The notes beneath the pieces are model-generated. The model was not told where the DNA came from, ran no database searches, and saw only the letters and a list, made by a program, of their open reading frames with translations. From Allostella sp. ATCC 35155 (GTDB taxonomy: Bacteria; Pseudomonadota; Alphaproteobacteria; ATCC43930; Allostellaceae), in the NCBI GenBank assembly GCA_006738865.1, contig AP019701.1:3158001-3222000 (forward strand): a DNA stretch of 64,000 bases, written 5' to 3'. Below, in pieces: positions 33,814-42,976 of the stretch. The position numbers were made by a program, and so were the translations under genes. Positions within the stretch are counted from its first letter, which is position 1, and each line of letters opens with the position of its first letter.

Positions 33814-34422
33814 ATGCTCCGCCGCCATATCGCCGAATTCGAGTTGTCGCCCTTCCTGCCGCAGATCGACGATCCGCCCTGGAACCTGACGCTCGCACTC
33901 CCGGACCTGCTGGAGCGTCTGCTGCCCGGGCTGACGCCGGGATTCAGCGTGCGGGACGGGGTCGCGATCCACCGCGACGCGATCATCGAGGCGGGCGCGG
34001 TCGTGAAGGGGCCGGCGATCATATGCGGCGGCTGCTTCGTCGCCGCCGGCGCCTATCTGCGCGGCGGCGTCTTCCTCGACGACGGCTGCACCATCGGCCC
34101 CGGTTGCGAGGTCAAATCCTCCATCCTCTTCGCCGCCACCCGGCTCGCCCATCTCAACTTCGTCGGCGATTCCATCCTCGGCAGCGACGTCAACTGCGAG
34201 GCCGGCGCCGTCATCGCCAACTTCCGCAACGAGCGCGGCGACCGCCGCATCCGCATCCGGCACGGCGACACGGTCATCGACACCGGTACCGAGCGGTTCG
34301 GCGCCCTGGTCGGCGACGGTGCGCGGATCGGGGCCAACGCGGTCATCGCCCCGGGCGCCATCCTCGCCCCCGGCACGGTGGTCGGTCGCCTCGCGCTCGT
34401 CGACCAGTCGCCGGAGGCATAG
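33814..34422 (+). CDS. Left-handed beta-helix (hexapeptide repeat) protein, GlmU/acyltransferase-like
   Basis: This 202-aa protein has hexapeptide repeats across residues ~50-190 (AIIEAGAVVKGPAIICGGC, GCTIGPGCEVKSSILFA, ILGSDVNCEAGAVIANFR, GARIGANAVIAPGAILAPG). They form the LbetaH prism seen in the acetyltransferase half of GlmU. The nucleotidyltransferase half of GlmU is missing, so it is a stand-alone acyltransferase or sugar-binding relative. The N-terminus (FLPQIDDPPWNLTLALPDLL) is characteristic of a conserved alphaproteobacterial group. It is divergent from the CinA-like gene and 15 nt upstream of sfsA. Confidence 0.83.
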   Translation: MLRRHIAEFELSPFLPQIDDPPWNLTLALPDLLERLLPGLTPGFSVRDGVAIHRDAIIEAGAVVKGPAIICGGCFVAAGAYLRGGVFLDDGCTIGPGCEVKSSILFAATRLAHLNFVGDSILGSDVNCEAGAVIANFRNERGDRRIRIRHGDTVIDTGTERFGALVGDGARIGANAVIAPGAILAPGTVVGRLALVDQSPEA

Positions 34423-34437
34423 CTCCCCCCACCTGGC

Positions 34438-35136
34438 ATGCAGTTTCCCGAGCCGCTCGTCCCGGCCACCCTGCTGCGCCGCTACAAGCGCTTCCTCGCC
34501 GACGTCGCCCTGGCCGACGGTCGGGAGGTGACGGTCCACTGTCCCAATCCCGGCGCCATGCTCGGCCTCGCCCGGCCCGGAGCCGAGGTCTGGCTGGCGG
34601 CGGCCGGCCCCGGCCGCAAGCTCGCCTATGGCTGGGAGCTGGAACGGGTCGAGGGCGGACTGGTGGGAATCCATACCGGCCGACCCAATATCATCGTGGC
34701 CGAGGCGATCGCCGTGGGCCGCATCCCGGAGCTGGCCGGCTATGCCGCCCTCCGCCGGGAGGTCGCCTACGGCCGGAACTCGCGCATCGACATCTTGCTG
34801 ACGGACCCGGACCGGCCGCCCTGCTGGGTCGAGGTCAAGAACGTCCATCTGCGCCGCGGTGCGCGTGCGGAGTTTCCGGACTGCGTCACGCTGCGCGGCG
34901 CCAAGCACCTCGAGGAGCTGGGCGACCGGGTGGAGGCTGGCGAGCGGGCCGTCATGGTCTACCTCGTCCAGCGCGGCGACTGCGACCGCTTCGCCATTGC
35001 CGCGGACCTAGACCCCGGCTATGCCAGGGCCTTCGCGCGAGCGGCCGCCCGCGGTGTCGAATTATTGTGCTACGATTGCGATGTACGGACGGATGGGATC
35101 GATCTCGCCCGCCCGCTGCCCCTGACGATCGAATGA
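34438..35136 (+). CDS. sfsA: SfsA, sugar fermentation stimulation protein homologue
   Basis: This 232-aa protein is a full-length Sfs[25 protein letters not shown], the [16 protein letters not shown] segment, and the nuclease-like core [21 protein letters not shown], with D and E/K of a PD-(D/E)xK-like fold. E. coli SfsA was linked to maltose gene regulation, and a nuclease-like fold is recognised, but its role remains unclear. The order hexapeptide protein, sfsA, map, radC on one strand is common in alphaproteobacteria. Confidence 0.93.
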   Translation: MQFPEPLVPATLLRRYKRFLADVALADGREVTVHCPNPGAMLGLARPGAEVWLAAAGPGRKLAYGWELERVEGGLVGIHTGRPNIIVAEAIAVGRIPELAGYAALRREVAYGRNSRIDILLTDPDRPPCWVEVKNVHLRRGARAEFPDCVTLRGAKHLEELGDRVEAGERAVMVYLVQRGDCDRFAIAADLDPGYARAFARAAARGVELLCYDCDVRTDGIDLARPLPLTIE

Positions 35137-35158
35137 GGCCGCCGAAGGGGGACCCGAG

Positions 35159-36004
35159 ATGAGAGAAGACAGTGCCATGAACCGCAATCTCGCCGTCCGC
35201 CAGGACCCCGAGGAACGCAGCATCAAGATCCACGGCGCGGATGCGCTCGAGGGCATGCGCCGCGCCGGCCGGCTGGCGGCCGAGACGCTCGATTTCATCA
35301 CGCCGCATGTCCAGCCCGGCATCACGACCGAGCGACTCGACCGCCTGTGCCACGACTTCATCGTCGAGCATGGGGCGATCCCGGCGCCCCTGAACTACAA
35401 GGGCTTTCCCAAGTCGATCTGCACCTCGATCAACCATGTCGTCTGCCACGGCATTCCGGGCGACAAGCGGCTGGTCGACGGCGACATCCTGAACATCGAC
35501 GTCACGGTGATCCTCGACGGCTGGTACGGCGACACCAGCCGCATGTACCTCGTCGGCGACAAGGTGCCGCTCAAGGCCCGCCGCCTCGTCGACGTCACCT
35601 ACGAGGCGATGATGCGCGGCATCCGGGTGGTCCGTCCCGGCGCCACGGTGGGCGACATCGGGCATGCCATCCAGAGCTATGCCGAGGCGCAGCGCTTCTC
35701 GGTCGTGCGCGACTTCTGCGGCCACGGCATCGGGCGCATCTTCCACGATGCCCCTTCGATCCTGCATTACGGCCGCCCCGGCATGGGGCCGATGCTGCGC
35801 CCCGGCATGTTCTTCACCGTCGAGCCGATGATCAACGCCGGCCGCTACGACGTGAAGATCCTCGCGGACGGCTGGACCGCCGTCACCAAGGACAAGTCCC
35901 TCTCGGCCCAGTTCGAGCATACGGTCGCGGTGACCGAAACCGGGTACGAGATCATGACGCTGTCGCCGGCGGAGCTGCACCAGCCGCCTTATCGCACGGC
36001 CTGA
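35159..36004 (+). CDS. map: Methionine aminopeptidase, type I
   Basis: This 281-aa enzyme removes the initiator methionine from nascent proteins. The five metal ligands are in recognisable contexts: two Asp in [18 protein letters not shown], His in [11 protein letters not shown], Glu in FFTVEPMIN and Glu in [13 protein letters not shown]. The length fits type I enzymes with a short N-terminal extension ([19 protein letters not shown]). ATG 35159 has GGGGGACC upstream; ATG 35177 is an alternative. It is followed 20 nt later by radC. Confidence 0.96.
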   Translation: MREDSAMNRNLAVRQDPEERSIKIHGADALEGMRRAGRLAAETLDFITPHVQPGITTERLDRLCHDFIVEHGAIPAPLNYKGFPKSICTSINHVVCHGIPGDKRLVDGDILNIDVTVILDGWYGDTSRMYLVGDKVPLKARRLVDVTYEAMMRGIRVVRPGATVGDIGHAIQSYAEAQRFSVVRDFCGHGIGRIFHDAPSILHYGRPGMGPMLRPGMFFTVEPMINAGRYDVKILADGWTAVTKDKSLSAQFEHTVAVTETGYEIMTLSPAELHQPPYRTA

Positions 36005-36024
36005 GGCCGCTCGGGGAGCGGCCG

Positions 36025-36753
36025 ATGGCGCGCGCGTCGAACCGGTCCGGGCTCGACGATGCGGGCCTGCTGCCGCTCGAGCCGGCGGACTATCTCGGCC
36101 ATCGCGACCGCCTGCGCGAGCGCTTCCTGGCCGGCGGCGGCGATGCGCTGGCCGACTATGAACTCCTGGAGCTGATCCTCTTCCTCGCCATTCCGCGGCG
36201 GGACGTGAAGCCCATCGCCAAGCGCCTCATCGCCCGGTTCGGCAGCTTCCACGGCGTCCTCGCTGCCGACGCCGCGCAACTCGCCGGCGTCAAGGGCATC
36301 GGCGAGGCCACCGCCGCGGCGATCAAGGCGGTGCATGCGGCCGCGCTTCGATTCTCCCGCGAGGCGATCCTCGACCGGCCGATCATGAGTTCGTGGCAGA
36401 AGGTGATCGACTATTGCCGGGCCGCCATGGCGCACAACGAGAACGAGGAGTTCCGGGTGCTCTATCTCGATGCCAAGAACGGCATCATCCACGAGGAGCA
36501 GCAGCAGACCGGCACCGTCGACCACACGCCCGTCTATCCGCGCGAGGTCGTCAAGCGCGCCTTGGAACGCGGCGCCTCGGCCATCATCATGGTCCACAAT
36601 CATCCGTCGGGCGATCCGACGCCGAGCCGCGCCGACATCCAGATGACCAAGGAGGTGGCCAAGGCCGCCGCCACCCTCGGCATCGCCGTCCACGACCACA
36701 TCATCATCGCCCGCGGCCGCCACGCCAGCCTCAAGGGCATGGGCCTGTTCTAG
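36025..36753 (+). CDS. radC: RadC family JAMM/MPN-domain protein
   Basis: This 242-aa protein has the RadC layout: an N-terminal helix-hairpin-helix-like region ([37 protein letters not shown]) and a C-terminal MPN domain. Its metal motif H-x-H-P-S-G-x4-S-x2-D is intact ([14 protein letters not shown]), along with [13 protein letters not shown]. Despite the name, a role in DNA repair is unproven. It sits directly after map. Confidence 0.95.
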   Translation: MARASNRSGLDDAGLLPLEPADYLGHRDRLRERFLAGGGDALADYELLELILFLAIPRRDVKPIAKRLIARFGSFHGVLAADAAQLAGVKGIGEATAAAIKAVHAAALRFSREAILDRPIMSSWQKVIDYCRAAMAHNENEEFRVLYLDAKNGIIHEEQQQTGTVDHTPVYPREVVKRALERGASAIIMVHNHPSGDPTPSRADIQMTKEVAKAAATLGIAVHDHIIIARGRHASLKGMGLF

Positions 36754-36994
36754 CCCCGGCCGCAAGCCACCGGATGGCGTTCTAAGACGCGGATCTGGCG
36801 GCGGTGCACGCCGAAAGCGTCCTGCCTCGGCCTGGCCGGGCTGCAACACGGCCGGTTTCCCGACCCCTTCCACTCCACCCAAGACGGGACGCGGCTGACC
36901 CGCTGGAGCGGCCCGGAGCATCGACCGCGACGGACGGTCCGACGGTGCGTGCAGCCGCGGGACAAACGCGCTGGCTCCGCATCGGCGCCTCGCC

Positions 36995-37019
36995 GATGAT
37001 GGGGGCGAAATCCATCATC
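36995..37019 (+). repeat. Inverted repeat just upstream of the SDR gene
   Basis: GATGATGG (36995-37002) and CCATCATC (37012-37019) are perfect inverted repeats separated by nine bases, ending 4 nt before the GGGAGGA ribosome binding site of the SDR gene. It could be an operator or an mRNA hairpin limiting ribosome access. The rest of the 283-bp gap 36754-37036 shows no gene. Confidence 0.45.
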
Positions 37020-37036
37020 ATCCGGGAGGAACTATC

Positions 37037-37816
37037 GTGGAGATCAGACTGGACGGGCGCGTCGCGCTCATCACCGGCGGCAGCATGGGGCTGGGTCGGG
37101 CCATGGGCGAGATGTTCGCCGATTCCGGGGCCTCGGTCGTGCTGGTGGCCCGCCGGGCCGAACCCCTGGAGGCCGCGCGGGCAGCGATCGCGGGCCGCGG
37201 CGGTTCGGTGCTGGCGGTGGCCGCCGACGTCGCCACCGCCGACGGCTGCGAGGCCGCCCATCGCGCGGCCGTGGATCGCTTCGGGCGTGTCGACATCCTG
37301 ATCAACAATGCCGGCAAGTCCGCCACCGCGCCGTTCGAGACGATCGACGACAAGGCGTGGCAGGACGATCTCGACCTCAAGCTCTTCGCCGCGATCCGGC
37401 TGACCCGGCTGGCATTCCCGGAGATGAAGGCGCGCAGCTGGGGCCGGGTCATCAACGTGCTCAACACGCACGCCAAGGCGCCCGGGCCGCGCAGCGCACC
37501 GACCTCGGTCTCGCGCGCCGCCGGCCTGGCGCTGACCAAGGTGCTCGCCCAGGAAGGCGCGGCGCACAATGTGCTGGTGAACGCCATGCTGGTCGGCCAG
37601 ATCGACAGCGACCAGTGGGTCCGCCAGCATGCCGCGTCCGGCTCCAACCAGTCCTACGCCGAGTTCCTGGCGGACAAGGGCAAGGCGATTCCCATGGGCC
37701 GCGTCGGCCGCGCCGACGAGTTCGCCTCGGTGGCCTGCCTGCTGGCTTCGGACGCCGGCGGCTACGTCACCGGCACCGCCATCAACGTCGACGGGGGCCG
37801 CTGTCCCATCACCTGA
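37037..37816 (+). CDS. Short-chain dehydrogenase/reductase-like protein with altered catalytic residues
   Basis: This 259-aa protein has the SDR Rossmann fold: an N-terminal ITGGSMGLGRAMGEMF nucleotide motif, INNAGKS and the C-terminal GYVTGTAINVDGG. The catalytic Y-x3-K is replaced: the aligned stretch reads TSVSR (in SAPTSVSRAAGLALTK), and the usual Ser before it is N-L-N (VINVLNTH). Known atypical beta-ketoacyl-reductase-like SDR subgroups also lose the tetrad. The start is GTG 37037 with GGGAGGA upstream. It may bind a nucleotide without classical reduction. Confidence 0.85.
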   Translation: MEIRLDGRVALITGGSMGLGRAMGEMFADSGASVVLVARRAEPLEAARAAIAGRGGSVLAVAADVATADGCEAAHRAAVDRFGRVDILINNAGKSATAPFETIDDKAWQDDLDLKLFAAIRLTRLAFPEMKARSWGRVINVLNTHAKAPGPRSAPTSVSRAAGLALTKVLAQEGAAHNVLVNAMLVGQIDSDQWVRQHAASGSNQSYAEFLADKGKAIPMGRVGRADEFASVACLLASDAGGYVTGTAINVDGGRCPIT

Positions 37817-37889
37817 GCGGGCGCGGCAACTGGCGTCCGCGCGGCACCCCTGCCGCGCGGAACGCCGAGGGCCCCTATACAGCAACTCA

Positions 37890-37918
37890 TTGACATGCTC
37901 GTCGGAACGGCGCAATTT
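37890..37918 (+). promoter_or_regulatory. Weak promoter candidate upstream of the small membrane protein
   Basis: TTGACA (37890-37895), a 17-nt spacer and CAATTT (37913-37918) lie in a locally AT-richer segment 41 nt before the ATG at 37959. The -10 match is poor. Confidence 0.3.
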
Positions 37919-37958
37919 TCGAGGGCACCGATCCAGAAACTTCACTAACACTAGGATC

Positions 37959-38393
37959 ATGACGTCGAGTCGCCGACCTGCCGCCGGAACGATCGCCGCC
38001 GTGCCGCGTTTGGAGAGAGTTGTGCCCAACTCCTCCATCGAACGCCTTGCCCCCGAACGGACGATCGCCGATCGCCCGCCATCGGCGGCGACTGCCGCGC
38101 ACGTCCTGTCGATCGCAGCCGCAGCCCGTGACCAGACACTGGTCCGCGGCAACGACCATCGCCCGTTCGTGGGCCTGTTCTGGCTGCTGGTCATCGCCCC
38201 TGCGCTGGCCGCCGGCCTCGCCGGCGGGCCCCTGGCCGCCCTGGTGGCGCTGCCGCTGCAGCTCTTGGCCGCTCTGGTCGCCGGCAGCATCGTGGCGCGC
38301 TTCCGCCAGTGCGGCGCACTGACCCTGGCCTTCCTTCCGCTCAGCGCGGCGGCACTGGTCTGGGCGTCTCTGCACTGGGCCTCGACGCAGTAG
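37959..38393 (+). CDS. Small membrane protein, unknown function
   Basis: This 144-aa protein has a polar N-terminal ~70 residues and two hydrophobic segments (FWLLVIAPALAAGLAGGPLA and LTLAFLPLSAAALVWASLHW) separated by a short ARFRQCG loop. No family is recognised. Two starts compete: ATG 37959 (weak AGGA close by) and GTG 38022 (TTGGAGAGAG just upstream). It stands alone between an SDR gene and an amidase gene. Confidence 0.5.
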   Translation: MTSSRRPAAGTIAAVPRLERVVPNSSIERLAPERTIADRPPSAATAAHVLSIAAAARDQTLVRGNDHRPFVGLFWLLVIAPALAAGLAGGPLAALVALPLQLLAALVAGSIVARFRQCGALTLAFLPLSAAALVWASLHWASTQ

Positions 38394-38448
38394 ATCGCCG
38401 GCAGCACCCCGGCTAGCATCGGCGCGTCCCAGCCGGAGCGCCCTCCCC

Positions 38449-39897
38449 ATGACCGAAGCCTGCGATCTCACCGCCGTCGAACTGCGTCGACTGATCGGCG
38501 CCCGACGCCTCTCTCCGGTCGAGTTGATGCGCTCCTGCATCGCGCGATGCGAGGCGACCAACCCGGCGGTCAACGCCCTCGTCGCAACCGATTTCGAGCG
38601 GGGGCTGGACGCGGCGCGGGACGCCGAAGCCGCCGTGATGCGGGGCGACCCGCTCGGCCCGCTGCACGGACTTCCGGTCGGCATCAAGGACCTCAACGAC
38701 ACCGCCGGGCTGCGGACGACCTACGGCTCGCCCCTCTTCCGCGACCATGTGCCGGAGAAGGACGAGCGGCTGGTGGCGGCGGTGCGGCAGGCCGGCGGCA
38801 TCGTCGTCGCCAAGACCAACACGCCCGAGTTCGGCACCGGCGGCAACACGATCAACGACGTCTATGGCGCAACCGGTAACCCGTTCGATCCTGCCCTGTC
38901 CTGCGGCGGTTCCTCGGGCGGCTCGGGCGTGGCCCTGGCACTGTCGATGCTGCCGCTCTGCCATGGCTCGGACACCGGCGGCTCCCTGCGCAAGCCGGCC
39001 GCCTGGTGCGGCGTCGTCGGCTACCGGCCGACGCCCGGCCTGGTCGCCTCGGAGCGGCGGCGGCTCGGCCTGTCGACGCTGGGCGTACAGGGGCCGATGG
39101 CGCGCGACGTCGCCGACACCGCCCTCTTCCTGTCGGTGCTGGCGTCGGGCGACAGCCGCGACCCGATGGCGGTGCCCGGCCTCGACGCGGCCGCCCTCAC
39201 CCGCCCGCCGACAGTCGACCCGGCCCGCCTGCGCGTCGCATGGTCCGTCGATCTCGGCTTCACGCCGATCGCCCCCTCGATCCGCCGCGTCTTTGCCGAC
39301 CGCGTGCGCCGCCTCGACGGCACCTTCGCCCGGCTCGAGGCGGAGGATCCCGATTTCGCCGGCATCGAGGAGGCCTACCGCGTCGTCCGCTCGGTCAATT
39401 TCCTCGCCGCCTACAAGGCGATCTACGAGGACGATCCGGCCAAGCTCGGGCGCAACACGCGCACCAACTACGAGGAGGGGCTGAAATACAGCCTCGCCGA
39501 CTTCGCTGCCGCCCACGCGACCCAGACCCGCATCTACCGCGCCTTCCAGGCCTTCTTCCAGCGCCACGACCTGCTGATCGCGCCGACCCAGGCGATGTCG
39601 CCCTTCCCCAAGGACCAGCTCTACCCGACGGACATGGAGGGCATGTCCCTGTCGCACTATTTCGCGACCTCGGGCATCACCTACGCCATCTCGATGACCG
39701 GCCACCCTGCCATCTCGATCCCCTGCGGTGTCGACGAGAAGGGCCTGCCCTTCGGCCTCCAGATCGTCGGCCCGCGCGGCGGCGACGCCTTCACGCTCGG
39801 CGCCGCGCTTGCCCTCGAGCGCCTGTTCGCCGAGGACGCCGCCACTCGCCGGCCCATTCCCGACCCGGGGAAGTGGCCGCAGGCGAGCGCGGCCTGA
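38449..39897 (+). CDS. Amidase signature family enzyme
   Basis: This 482-aa hydrolase has the Ser-cisSer-Lys triad of the amidase signature family: the Lys in PVGIKDLND (near residue 82), the cis-Ser in the CGGSSGGSG block (~residue 150) and the nucleophile in HGSDTGGSLRKPA (~residue 175). It splits amides to acids and ammonia in the cytosol; the substrate is unknown. It ends 4 nt from the convergent enolase-superfamily gene and belongs to a cluster of amide-acting genes (acetamidase, GGT, HyuA). Confidence 0.93.
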   Translation: MTEACDLTAVELRRLIGARRLSPVELMRSCIARCEATNPAVNALVATDFERGLDAARDAEAAVMRGDPLGPLHGLPVGIKDLNDTAGLRTTYGSPLFRDHVPEKDERLVAAVRQAGGIVVAKTNTPEFGTGGNTINDVYGATGNPFDPALSCGGSSGGSGVALALSMLPLCHGSDTGGSLRKPAAWCGVVGYRPTPGLVASERRRLGLSTLGVQGPMARDVADTALFLSVLASGDSRDPMAVPGLDAAALTRPPTVDPARLRVAWSVDLGFTPIAPSIRRVFADRVRRLDGTFARLEAEDPDFAGIEEAYRVVRSVNFLAAYKAIYEDDPAKLGRNTRTNYEEGLKYSLADFAAAHATQTRIYRAFQAFFQRHDLLIAPTQAMSPFPKDQLYPTDMEGMSLSHYFATSGITYAISMTGHPAISIPCGVDEKGLPFGLQIVGPRGGDAFTLGAALALERLFAEDAATRRPIPDPGKWPQASAA

Positions 39898-39901
39898 GGC
39901 G

Positions 39902-41077
39902 CTACCGCCGCGCCGGCCTGGCCCGGACGGCCGCCTCGTCGACCTCGACGCCCCAGCCGGGGCCGGTCGGGAGGTGCAGGTGGCCGTCGCGGATGGTCGG
40001 GACGACCGTGTAGAACGCGTCGCGCCAGCGGCAGTCGTCGACGTCGATCTCCATGATGCGGAAGTTCGGCACCGTCGCCGAGAAATGGGCGCTGATCGCC
40101 GTCGACAGGTGGCCGTAGAAATTGTGCGGCGCGACGTTGATCTCGTAGGCGTCCGCCATCGCGGCGATCTTGAGGGACTCCGCGAGCCCGTTCCACACGA
40201 CGTCGACGATCGCCACGTCCATCGCGCCCGCCGCGAGGTAGGGCAGGAAGCCGCGCCGCCCGAACAGGGATTCCCCCGAGGCGATGGGCACCGGCACGCG
40301 GCGGCGGATATGGGCCAGCGCCGACGGCTCGAACAGGTCGATCTCGACCCAGGTCGGGTCGTGCTGGGCGATCGCCTGGGCCATCCGCACATAGCCCTCG
40401 GTGCGGAAGTTGAAGTTGAGGTCGAGATGGAGGCCGGCATCCGCGCCCGCGCCGTCGCGGAAGGCGCCGAGCAGCCGGTCGACCGCCTGCGTCAGCCCGC
40501 GGTCGACATTGATCTCCGGCCCCTCCCCGCCGCGCGCGAAGCCCGGCATGTGCAGGACGGCCGCTCCGCCGTCGAAACGCAGGATGTTGGTCTTGAGCGA
40601 CCCGTACCCCTTCGCCCGCACCTCCCGACCAAGCGCGCGGATATCGTCGAGGGAGGCGACCGGCGGCACCCCGCAGAGTTCGGGGTAGGTCACGCGATAG
40701 GTGCCGCAGTGCGACCAGTAGAGCGGCAGCCGCTCGCGCACCGGCCCGCCGAAGAGCTCGCAGACACGCACGCCCAGCGCCTTCGCCTTGACGTCGAGCA
40801 GCGCGTTCTCGATCGCCGCGATCGCCTGCGCATTGACCCCGCCCGGCGCCTGCCGCGTCTGGGCGTAGAGCATGGCGGTGATCTTCTCGACCGGGCGCGG
40901 GTCGGTGCCCACCAGTTGCGCCGCCAGCGCCCGGATGACCCCCGTCAGCCCGGCGCTGCCGTAGTTCTCGGAATACTCCGACCAGCCGACCAGGCCGTCG
41001 TCGGTCGTCACCTTCAGGAAGGAATAGGTCCGCCAGCCGGCGTCGGCATGCAGATCCTCGATGGCGGCGATGCGCAT
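39902..41077 (-). CDS. Mandelate racemase/muconate lactonizing enzyme family (enolase superfamily)
   Basis: This 391-aa TIM-barrel protein has the superfamily metal ligands in order: Asp in HLDLNFNFRTEG, Glu in WVEIDLFEP and Glu in IASGESLFGRRGF, followed by a His base in NVAPHNFYGHLS. The usual K-x-K is K-T-N (SLKTNIL), so the second lysine is missing, which changes the expected chemistry from racemase to a dehydratase- or epimerase-like reaction. GAGGGAG precedes the ATG at 41077. It lies 29 nt downstream of the acetamidase gene on the same strand. Confidence 0.9.
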   Translation of the reverse strand: MRIAAIEDLHADAGWRTYSFLKVTTDDGLVGWSEYSENYGSAGLTGVIRALAAQLVGTDPRPVEKITAMLYAQTRQAPGGVNAQAIAAIENALLDVKAKALGVRVCELFGGPVRERLPLYWSHCGTYRVTYPELCGVPPVASLDDIRALGREVRAKGYGSLKTNILRFDGGAAVLHMPGFARGGEGPEINVDRGLTQAVDRLLGAFRDGAGADAGLHLDLNFNFRTEGYVRMAQAIAQHDPTWVEIDLFEPSALAHIRRRVPVPIASGESLFGRRGFLPYLAAGAMDVAIVDVVWNGLAESLKIAAMADAYEINVAPHNFYGHLSTAISAHFSATVPNFRIMEIDVDDCRWRDAFYTVVPTIRDGHLHLPTGPGWGVEVDEAAVRARPARR

Positions 41078-41106
41078 CGGACGTCTCCCTCGCTTCTCTT
41101 GACGAT

Positions 41107-42042
41107 TCAGCCCGCCAGCAGGCTCTTCGGCAGCATCGCGTGGATGCCCTTGTTGCCGTCGACCGTCTGCGTGACGCGCAGGTCGACCGCCAGGCTGCAC
41201 AGCATGTAGGCCTGCTCGCGGCTGATGTTGGTGCGCTCGACGATCAGGGCGATCATCTCGCGCAGCGCCTGCTTGGCGGCGTCGTCGAGATCCTCGTTGA
41301 GGCCGAGCGTGATGAGGTGGGTCGGCGTCTCGGCCCGCGGGAAGCGGAAGGAGAGATCCTTGCGCACCACGAAGCGGAAGGTGCCGGTCATCGCCGTCTC
41401 GAGCGCGGTCAGGCAGACCTCGCCGTCGCCCTGCACGCCGTGGCCGTCGCCGGTGGAGAAGTTCGCGCCCTCGACCCACACCGGCAGGTAGAGCGTCGCG
41501 CCGGCCTGCATCTCCTTGAGGTCGATGTTGCCGCCATGGTCGCGCGGCACGATGGTGTCGATGCGGCCCCAGTTCTTCGGCGGCGCCACGCCCATGACGC
41601 CGAAGAACGGGGCCAGCGGGATGTTCATGCCCCACGGCATCCGCGTCACGCCGGCCGCCTTGTCGATCGGGTAGTGGGCCAGCGTCTGCTCCGAGAAATC
41701 CTCGGGCAGGGTGCCGCGCAGCGGGCGGATCGCCATCCAGCCCCAGTCCTGCCGCGGCTCCACCGAGAGGATCTGGATCTCCAGCACGTCGCCCGGCATC
41801 GCGCCCTCGACGCGTACCGGCCCGGTCAGGATGTGGCCCGGCCCGCGCGGCACCCTGGCATGGACCTCGCGCAGTTCCGGCAGCACCGCGTAGGGCGGCG
41901 GCGGCATCACGTCCGGCCCGCCGGAAATCGTCTCGATCGTCACCGTGTCGCCCGACTGCACGGTCAGCACCGACGGCAGGGTCGCGTCGAAGATGCCCCA
42001 GTGGCAGGTCTCGGGGCTCGACTTCAGGTGATGGTGGCTCAT
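41107..42042 (-). CDS. Acetamidase/formamidase family protein
   Basis: This 311-aa protein matches the FmdA/AmdA family: an N-terminal HWGIFDATLPSVLTVQSGDTV, then GHILTGPVRVEGAMPGDVLEI, HGGNIDLKEMQAGATLYLPV and FSTGDGHGVQGDGEV with the conserved Asp/His/Glu metal site. These enzymes hydrolyse short aliphatic amides. The N-terminus carries HHH at residues 3-5. Its start overlaps the stop of the upstream EamA gene (ATGA), giving a transporter-amidase-enolase operon. Confidence 0.92.
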   Translation of the reverse strand: MSHHHLKSSPETCHWGIFDATLPSVLTVQSGDTVTIETISGGPDVMPPPPYAVLPELREVHARVPRGPGHILTGPVRVEGAMPGDVLEIQILSVEPRQDWGWMAIRPLRGTLPEDFSEQTLAHYPIDKAAGVTRMPWGMNIPLAPFFGVMGVAPPKNWGRIDTIVPRDHGGNIDLKEMQAGATLYLPVWVEGANFSTGDGHGVQGDGEVCLTALETAMTGTFRFVVRKDLSFRFPRAETPTHLITLGLNEDLDDAAKQALREMIALIVERTNISREQAYMLCSLAVDLRVTQTVDGNKGIHAMLPKSLLAG

Positions 42043-42968
42043 CGGGCTGCTCCCGGTCGGAGGGTGGAGAGGCTGACGAGGACGGCACCGCCGATCACCA
42101 GCCCGGCGCCGATCGCCAAGGACGGTGTCACCGGTTCGCCGAGCGCCAGGGTCGAGGCGAGGATGCCGACGGCGGGCACCGCCAGGAACCCGAGCGAGGT
42201 GACGATCGTCGGCAGCGCGCGCGAAACGCTGGTCGCCGCCCAGGTGCCGGTCGGGCCGACGATGATGCCGATATAGACGAGCGGCAGCAGCGCCGTCGCC
42301 GACAGGCCGACATGGCCCGCAGGCTCGGCGATGAAGCCGACGAGCGTCAGCAGCGCCGCGGCCCAGGCCATCTGCCAGGGCAGCACCTGCAGCGGCGAGA
42401 GGTGCCAGCGGTGGGTGCGGGCATGGACGATGGCGAGCGACCAGGACAGCGCCGCCGCCAGCAGGAAGAGGTTGCCGAGAACGACGCCCCGGTCGGACCA
42501 GTCGAGCGTCGCCGGATTGAACAGGACGAGGACGCCGGCGATGCCGCTGACGAGTCCCGCCAGACGCCACGGCCCCAGCCGCTCGCCCAGGAACAGCGTG
42601 CCGATCGGCACCAGCCAGATGCTGGTCGTGTAGGCCAGCACGACGGCGCGGCTGGCCGGGACATGGCCGAGCCCGAGATTGGCCAGCGTGAAGAAGCCTG
42701 CCAGTTGCCCTGTCCCGACCGAGACGATGATCGGCCAGTCGGCACGGCCGGGGACGGCGAGCCGCCCCGTCGCGGCCACCAGCAGCAGCGCGGCAGCGCC
42801 GCTGACGGTCGCTCGGGCGGCCGCGTACCAGACCGGCGTCGCATCGCCGAGGCCGCTCTTCATCGCCGGCCAGGCGGTGCCGAACAGCAGCACCGCCAGC
42901 ACCAGCAGGGCGACCGCCTCCGCCGACCCGGATGCGCTCCGGGCCGGCGTCGCGGCACCGCCGCTCAT
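42039..42968 (-). CDS. EamA/DMT-family transporter
   Basis: This 309-aa protein has ten hydrophobic segments in two EamA repeats. The first half has VLLFGTAWPAMKSGLGDATPVW and the second RALPTIVTSLGFLAVPAVG. It is probably a metabolite exporter. It is translated upstream of, and overlapping, the acetamidase gene, and is preceded 8 nt away by the GGT gene on the same strand, so export of a product of these amide-acting enzymes is a reasonable inference. Confidence 0.9.
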   Translation of the reverse strand: MSGGAATPARSASGSAEAVALLVLAVLLFGTAWPAMKSGLGDATPVWYAAARATVSGAAALLLVAATGRLAVPGRADWPIIVSVGTGQLAGFFTLANLGLGHVPASRAVVLAYTTSIWLVPIGTLFLGERLGPWRLAGLVSGIAGVLVLFNPATLDWSDRGVVLGNLFLLAAALSWSLAIVHARTHRWHLSPLQVLPWQMAWAAALLTLVGFIAEPAGHVGLSATALLPLVYIGIIVGPTGTWAATSVSRALPTIVTSLGFLAVPAVGILASTLALGEPVTPSLAIGAGLVIGGAVLVSLSTLRPGAAR

Positions 42969-42976
42969 CGCAAGGC

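Noticed and set aside
36754-36994. Riboswitch in the 283-bp gap before the SDR gene
   Set aside because: I looked for cobalamin, SAM, TPP and glycine riboswitch core sequences and saw none. Only the short inverted repeat near the start codon stands out.
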